From NCBI RefSeq assembly GCF_000331105.1, contig NC_020054.1, positions 1 through 64,000 on the forward strand: DNA of 64,000 nucleotides. Direction: 5' to 3'. This DNA is from Fibrella aestuarina BUZ 2 (GTDB taxonomy: Bacteria > Bacteroidota > Bacteroidia > Cytophagales > Spirosomataceae). Made by a program: the position numbers and the translations under genes. Within the stretch, counting starts at the first letter, position 1, and every line of letters starts with the position of its first letter. Shown one piece after another: positions 59,941 through 64,000 of the stretch. The notes under the pieces are model-generated. The model made no database searches. It worked only from the letters and a program-made list of their open reading frames with translations, and was not told the DNA's origin.

Positions 59941-60148
59941 GGTTGTAGTAGCCTAAAGGGACTTACGTATACGCACAACTCGCCAATGTCAGGTTGGTTA
60001 TCGAAAGCTTAGGCACGGACCCGGCGTGTCCGGCCCGCTGTCCAGTTTCGGACAACGTACCCAGCATCCGTGCCGCAATCGGGACCAGAAGCGGCCTTTA
60101 GCGCATATGGCACGGGCCTTGAGCGTCCTTCGTAAACACGCAACGGGC

Positions 60149-62530
60149 ATGTTCCGAACCTATCTTCTTCTAGCGCTACGTCAGTTTGGGCGCAACCGAC
60201 TGTATTCAGCCCTCAACATCGGCGGTCTGGCGGTGGGCCTGGCGGTCAGCGCCTACATCAGCCTGTATGTGTGGCACGAATTTCACTACGACCAGTTTCA
60301 TCCGCTGGCCGAACGTACCTACCGGGCACTGTCTGTCTCGAACTACGACGGGCAGGAAATGACCATGACCAACATGCACGAGTCGTTTGGCCGGGAAGCG
60401 AAACGGCAATTGCCCGAGGTCGAACAGGTCGTGCGTTTTTCGGCGGGAATGGGCCCCGTCTGGGTGCAGGCAGATGCTGACCACCAGCAAAAACCGGCCA
60501 ACGTGGGCTTTGCCGATCCATCGCTACTAACGGTCATGGGCTTCAGCCTGGCTGAGGGTGACCCCCGAATGGCACTGACCGAGCCGGGGAAGATTGTGCT
60601 GACACAGCCGCTGGCCGAGCAGCTATTTGGCCGTCAGAACCCGGTGGGCAAGACCGTCACCTACGACAAAAACTACCCATTGACCGTCAGCGGCGTGTTC
60701 GCGGATCTGCCCACCAACACTATTTTCCAGTTCGACGCGCTGGTATCGCTGGCCTCTATGCCAATGCTGGGCGAGCGAAAAAAGCAGAGTTGGGAATATG
60801 CCGGTTTCCTGGACACGTACCTGGTGCTACGCCCCGGAACAGAGGTGGCTAAAACGGCCGAAAAGCTGAAGTTGATCAATAAGGGCGTCAAGTTTATGGA
60901 TGCCAAAGCGTCGTTCCTGCTCGAAGCCCTGCCTGATCTTCACCTGCACAGTCATTCGGTTTCGCCCGACACACGCCAGAACCTGTACATTTTTCTGGGT
61001 ATTGCGCTGCTCATTCTGGCCCTGGCCACTACCAACTACGTCAGCCTGACTACGGCTCGCGCCACGCAACGCGCCCGTGAAGTGGGCGTTCGGAAAGCCA
61101 TTGGCGGGCAACGGCGCGAGTTGGTCATGCAATTCTATACCGAATCGTTTCTGACCACCACGCTGGCGGTTGGGCTAGGCCTTGGCCTGCTGGCGCTGTT
61201 CTTTCCGTGGATAAACCAGTTGCTGGGAATTCGTATGAATGGTCGCGTTTTCGATGACGCCAGCTACTGGCTGGTACTGGCTGGCCTGTGGCTTGGCTGT
61301 TCGTTGCTGGCCGGAGGTTATCCCGCTTTTCTGCTGTCTGGTTTTCGGCCGCAGGATGCGCTCAAAAGCACGGTATCGGGCGGCAAACGGGGCGCAGGTA
61401 TGCGCCGTGTGTTGACCACGGGTCAGTTCACGGCATCGGCTGGTTTGCTCATGTGCAGCCTGATCTTCTTCGCCCAGATGCGCTTTCTGCGGACAAAAAA
61501 TATTGGCCTCGACCGGGCACAGGTAGTGGCTGTTGCCATTGACAAAGAGATGGCTCCACAATACGCGGCGTTTCGTGATGCTGTCCGACAATGGAATGGT
61601 GCCGATCGGGTTGCCGCTACCAATACGCGCCTGTTTACTCCGTTCGTGTCTATTTATTTTTTGACGGTAAAAAAGACCCAAAAACAATCGATGGTCAACG
61701 TGCTGACGGTTGATAAATCGTTTTTCAGGACGCTCGGTATCGGCTGGAACCTGCCACCCGCTGGATGGAGCGATAAAGCTATTACTAAAGAGTTACAGGT
61801 GTATAATCAGCAGGCGATGAAAGAGGCGGGCGAGACGGTCCGCGTGGTGCCGCACCCTGACCCGTTTGGTTTTAGTAATCAGGGGCTGCAAGGCGTCGTG
61901 GCAGACTTCAAGCTCTTCGGATTAAAGCATGAACAGTCGCCGGTGATGCTCTCGGTGGTGAGTGATACCAGCCGGGCCGTGGTAGAGAATGGCGGTTACC
62001 TGCTGGTGAAATTGAACCCGAACCAGGACGTACCTGTGGCGCTGGGGCAGCTTAAACTCCTGTACGAACAAGCCAACCCACCCGCCCCATTCGATTATTA
62101 TTTCCTCGACGATGCCTACAACAAGCTGTACGAAAAAGAGCAGCAGTTGGCTACCCTTGTCAATGGCTTCACGGGCCTGACTTTGCTGGTGGCCTGCCTC
62201 GGCTTGCTGGGGCTGATGACGTTTACAGTCGAGGCCCGTACCAAAGAGATCGGCATCCGAAAAGTGCTCGGGGCCAGTGTGGCTAGCATCGTCGGGTTGC
62301 TGAGCCGGGAGCTGGTGCTGCTGGTGTCGATTGCCGTGTTGCTCGCCTCACCGTTGGCCTGGTGGGCCATGACGAAGTGGCTGGCCGATTTCGCCCATCA
62401 CATCGACATCCGCTGGTGGGTATTTGCCGCCGCGGGGGCTGGCTCCCTACTCATTGCGCTGCTCACGATTGGCGTGCAAAGCATCCGGGCCGCGTTGGCC
62501 AACCCCGTGGAGTCGCTGCGCAGCGAGTGA
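60149..62530 (+). CDS. MacB/FtsX-type ABC transporter permease
   Basis: A 793-residue membrane protein. ATG at 60149 gives MFRTYLLLALRQFGRNRLYSALNIGGLAVG, the common start of Bacteroidota FtsX-type permeases; the first membrane helix is about 20-42. A MacB-like periplasmic domain follows (about 45-270), then two FtsX domains, with EVGVRKAIGGQRRELVMQFYTES and TKEIGIRKVLGASVASIVGLLSREL. No ATPase gene is adjacent, so it must use an ATPase encoded elsewhere. Role is probably export of lipid, peptide or toxic compounds. It is divergent from the GH43 gene. Confidence 0.93.
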   Translation: MFRTYLLLALRQFGRNRLYSALNIGGLAVGLAVSAYISLYVWHEFHYDQFHPLAERTYRALSVSNYDGQEMTMTNMHESFGREAKRQLPEVEQVVRFSAGMGPVWVQADADHQQKPANVGFADPSLLTVMGFSLAEGDPRMALTEPGKIVLTQPLAEQLFGRQNPVGKTVTYDKNYPLTVSGVFADLPTNTIFQFDALVSLASMPMLGERKKQSWEYAGFLDTYLVLRPGTEVAKTAEKLKLINKGVKFMDAKASFLLEALPDLHLHSHSVSPDTRQNLYIFLGIALLILALATTNYVSLTTARATQRAREVGVRKAIGGQRRELVMQFYTESFLTTTLAVGLGLGLLALFFPWINQLLGIRMNGRVFDDASYWLVLAGLWLGCSLLAGGYPAFLLSGFRPQDALKSTVSGGKRGAGMRRVLTTGQFTASAGLLMCSLIFFAQMRFLRTKNIGLDRAQVVAVAIDKEMAPQYAAFRDAVRQWNGADRVAATNTRLFTPFVSIYFLTVKKTQKQSMVNVLTVDKSFFRTLGIGWNLPPAGWSDKAITKELQVYNQQAMKEAGETVRVVPHPDPFGFSNQGLQGVVADFKLFGLKHEQSPVMLSVVSDTSRAVVENGGYLLVKLNPNQDVPVALGQLKLLYEQANPPAPFDYYFLDDAYNKLYEKEQQLATLVNGFTGLTLLVACLGLLGLMTFTVEARTKEIGIRKVLGASVASIVGLLSRELVLLVSIAVLLASPLAWWAMTKWLADFAHHIDIRWWVFAAAGAGSLLIALLTIGVQSIRAALANPVESLRSE

Positions 62531-62603
62531 CAGGGCTAGTTCAGGCTGTAGAATAGCCTTTAATTGCCTTACGTTTAACGGTATAACGTTCTCAAAAAAG
62601 GAG

Positions 62604-63044
62604 ATGACTGAAGCGGTGTTTGCTTTCCGAATTAATGTTGAGAAACCCGTTGCTGGTGCCGTTTATGGTTTGCAAAAAGGCAGCGGGAACGACTACGAAA
62701 CCGTTCAACAGCAAACCGCTAGCTCCGAGGCACTCACGTTTACCATTGCCCTTTCTGCGAAGAGAACCAAAGAGGGCGACCTGGTTTTGTACGGGCCTTT
62801 TTGCCAGGGACCGCCCCATAACCGGTTTCTCTATCTGGACATTGGCAGCTATGCGGGCCAGGGGAATGCCCCTTTCAGCGGCCGGCTGAAAATTCCTCTC
62901 CCCAAACTTGCTGACGAGCTCAGTAGCGCAGCCGTAGCTGGTCGCACCTTGGTAGCCACCGTCTACGGCACCAATGAAAAGACGGGCCGCCCTGTTGGGG
63001 GCACGGGGAAACCAGTTGATGGCTGGAAGCCTGACAGACGCTAA
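62604..63044 (+). CDS. DUF5990-family protein
   Basis: A 146-residue soluble protein. ATG at 62604 is preceded directly by AAAAAAGGAG, an unusually strong Shine-Dalgarno for this window but with almost no spacing; a longer frame upstream overlaps the permease gene in another frame and looks spurious. The pattern is FRINVEKPVAGAVYGLQKGSGNDYETVQQQTASSEALTFTIALSAKR, then FCQGPPHNRFLYLDIGSYAGQ and GRLKIPLPKLADEL, which fits the DUF5990 family, of unknown function. A Gly/Lys-rich tail follows. It is transcribed in the same direction as the permease and the PA14 gene. Confidence 0.8.
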   Translation: MTEAVFAFRINVEKPVAGAVYGLQKGSGNDYETVQQQTASSEALTFTIALSAKRTKEGDLVLYGPFCQGPPHNRFLYLDIGSYAGQGNAPFSGRLKIPLPKLADELSSAAVAGRTLVATVYGTNEKTGRPVGGTGKPVDGWKPDRR

Positions 63045-63155
63045 GCCTAATTACTCTGCTCGCACACAGGCCCGGTCGCTCACAATTACGGCGCGTTTTA
63101 TGGAATGTCAGGACTAACTGAATCCATTGAAACACGACGAAATGACGCAATTAGT

Positions 63156-64000
63156 ATGCTACGGGGGCTGTTGTTGGTGGGTGGATGGCTAGCGGCCACT
63201 ACTGGTTGGGGGCAAGTCGCGAAAAATGCGCCCGCTGGTGGCAACGGTCTGGTTGGGGAGTACTATGCTGGTTCAGGCTTCAACCGGAAAGTGCTAGTGC
63301 GCACCGACCCTCAGGTTGATTTTAGCTGGGACGGCTACACATTGCCCGCTCCCGGCGTGACGCCCAACTCGTTTTCTGTTCGCTGGACGGGGAAAGTGTA
63401 TGCACCCGTGAGTGGCCCTTACAAATTCACGGCTGTGGTTGATGACGGGATTCGGATCTGGGTAGATGGCAAGCTGGCGATGGACGAATGGCACTACCGG
63501 AAACAGAAGTTGTCCGGGCAGTCGGTGACGCTACAGGCCGGCAAGTTTTACGACCTGAAAATCGAGTACTACAACGCCCGTAACGGTGGGTACGTACAGC
63601 TGAACTGGAACTTGGTGAATGAGGCTGGGAAATCGCCCGCTTTCGAGAACGCTCCGCAACAGAAAGTATCCGGTCAGTTCTTGTACAATGGCCCCCCATC
63701 GAAGGCGATGCCGTTACCGACAACCAAGCCTGTATCCGCCACCAAGCCGAAACCCGCCCCGCCTGTCGTTGTCCCGAAAGTGGCCATCAAAGCAAAGCAG
63801 GTCGCTAGTCAGCCCGCCCGCCCGCGAACGCCAGCCGTCAGCTCGGTGCCGGTATCACCATCAGTGAGTAGCGCCACGACACAGTCGGTTGTAACACCAG
63901 CTAGCCCGCCAGCCGTAAAGCCGATCGCTTTCGCGCAGAGCGATTATCAGCTACTGCCTTCCTCCTACGAAGCACTGAATGAGTGGGCCGCCACCTTGCG
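63156..64000 (+). CDS. Secreted PA14-domain protein, cut by the window end
   Basis: A partial gene whose reading frame stays open to base 64000. ATG at 63156 starts a signal peptide (MLRGLLLVGGWLAATTGWGQ); another in-frame ATG at 63105 is possible. A PA14 domain follows (about 33-150): GLVGEYYAGSGFNRKVLVRTDPQVDF, FSVRWTGKVYAPVSGPYKFTAVVDDGIRIWVDGKLAMDEW and GKFYDLKIEYYNARNGGYVQLNW. Then comes a long Pro/Ala/Lys/Ser-rich linker (about 170-260) and a new segment YQLLPSSYEALNEWAATL. PA14 domains bind carbohydrate or act in adhesion. The C-terminal part, likely decisive for function, lies outside the window. Confidence 0.88.
   Translation, partial: MLRGLLLVGGWLAATTGWGQVAKNAPAGGNGLVGEYYAGSGFNRKVLVRTDPQVDFSWDGYTLPAPGVTPNSFSVRWTGKVYAPVSGPYKFTAVVDDGIRIWVDGKLAMDEWHYRKQKLSGQSVTLQAGKFYDLKIEYYNARNGGYVQLNWNLVNEAGKSPAFENAPQQKVSGQFLYNGPPSKAMPLPTTKPVSATKPKPAPPVVVPKVAIKAKQVASQPARPRTPAVSSVPVSPSVSSATTQSVVTPASPPAVKPIAFAQSDYQLLPSSYEALNEWAATL

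Overview
The window looks like a piece of a Bacteroidota chromosome, most likely a Spirosoma/Fibrella-type member of the Cytophagales. This is inferred from gene content: two proteins with gliding-motility/type IX secretion C-terminal domains, a Porin_O_P porin, a large TonB-dependent receptor with an N-terminal carboxypeptidase-like domain, LytS/LytTR-type regulation, many lipoproteins, few Shine-Dalgarno sequences, and one good Bacteroidota promoter (TTG, 19 bp, TAnnTTTG). GC content is moderately high. Base 1 is the start codon of dnaA, so the coordinates probably begin at the conventional chromosome start. No rRNA, tRNA, CRISPR array, transposase or prophage gene was seen.

Layout. 1-4.5 kb: dnaA, a FemAB/GNAT-like protein, and a leftward pair of a DUF3108 protein and a putative aminopeptidase. 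4.5-7.9 kb: a YtxH-like protein, a PiT phosphate transporter and a phosphate-selective-type porin. 8-10.2 kb: a leftward exbB-nitrilase-exbD cluster. 10.4-18.7 kb: MscS channel, fructosamine kinase, GH29 fucosidase flanked by two paralogous lipoproteins, YdcF protein, thioredoxin-like protein, KAS III enzyme. 18.9-24.7 kb: arfB, then mutL with two rhomboid proteases, a crotonase and a GNAT enzyme. 24.7-27.6 kb: isolated nuoC, comB, a four-helix-bundle (S23) gene enclosed by inverted repeats, and gcvT. 27.8-31.9 kb: secreted hypothetical, double TonB_C protein, transglutaminase-like protein, intradiol dioxygenase lipoprotein and tatA. 32-37.3 kb: LytTR regulator/LytS kinase pair, an SDR protein, and an SGNH/MBOAT acylation pair. 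37.7-44.9 kb: lysoplasmalogenase-like protein, sorbosone dehydrogenase, phosphoglycerate mutase, lipoprotein, alaS and a MerR regulator. 45-54.2 kb: TonB-dependent receptor with a long leader and a partner lipoprotein, then two T9SS-type adhesin-like proteins on either side of a PLP decarboxylase. 54.3-64 kb: YciI, lipoprotein plus PhzF, TspO-like protein, M61 peptidase, GH43 enzyme, FtsX-type permease, DUF5990 protein, and a PA14 protein cut by the window end.

Most of the content is housekeeping and ordinary Cytophagales accessory genes. The more unusual signals are in the DNA itself. The 7-mer GGTACGT/ACGTACC occurs about ten times more often than chance, in all reading frames. Long near-perfect inverted repeats sit in many intergenic gaps, and at least three families of dispersed palindromic repeats are present. 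The S23 gene is bracketed by two repeats on each side in opposite orientation, like a small non-autonomous element, with its outer right repeat lying inside the end of gcvT. No single new multi-gene defence or biosynthetic system could be supported.
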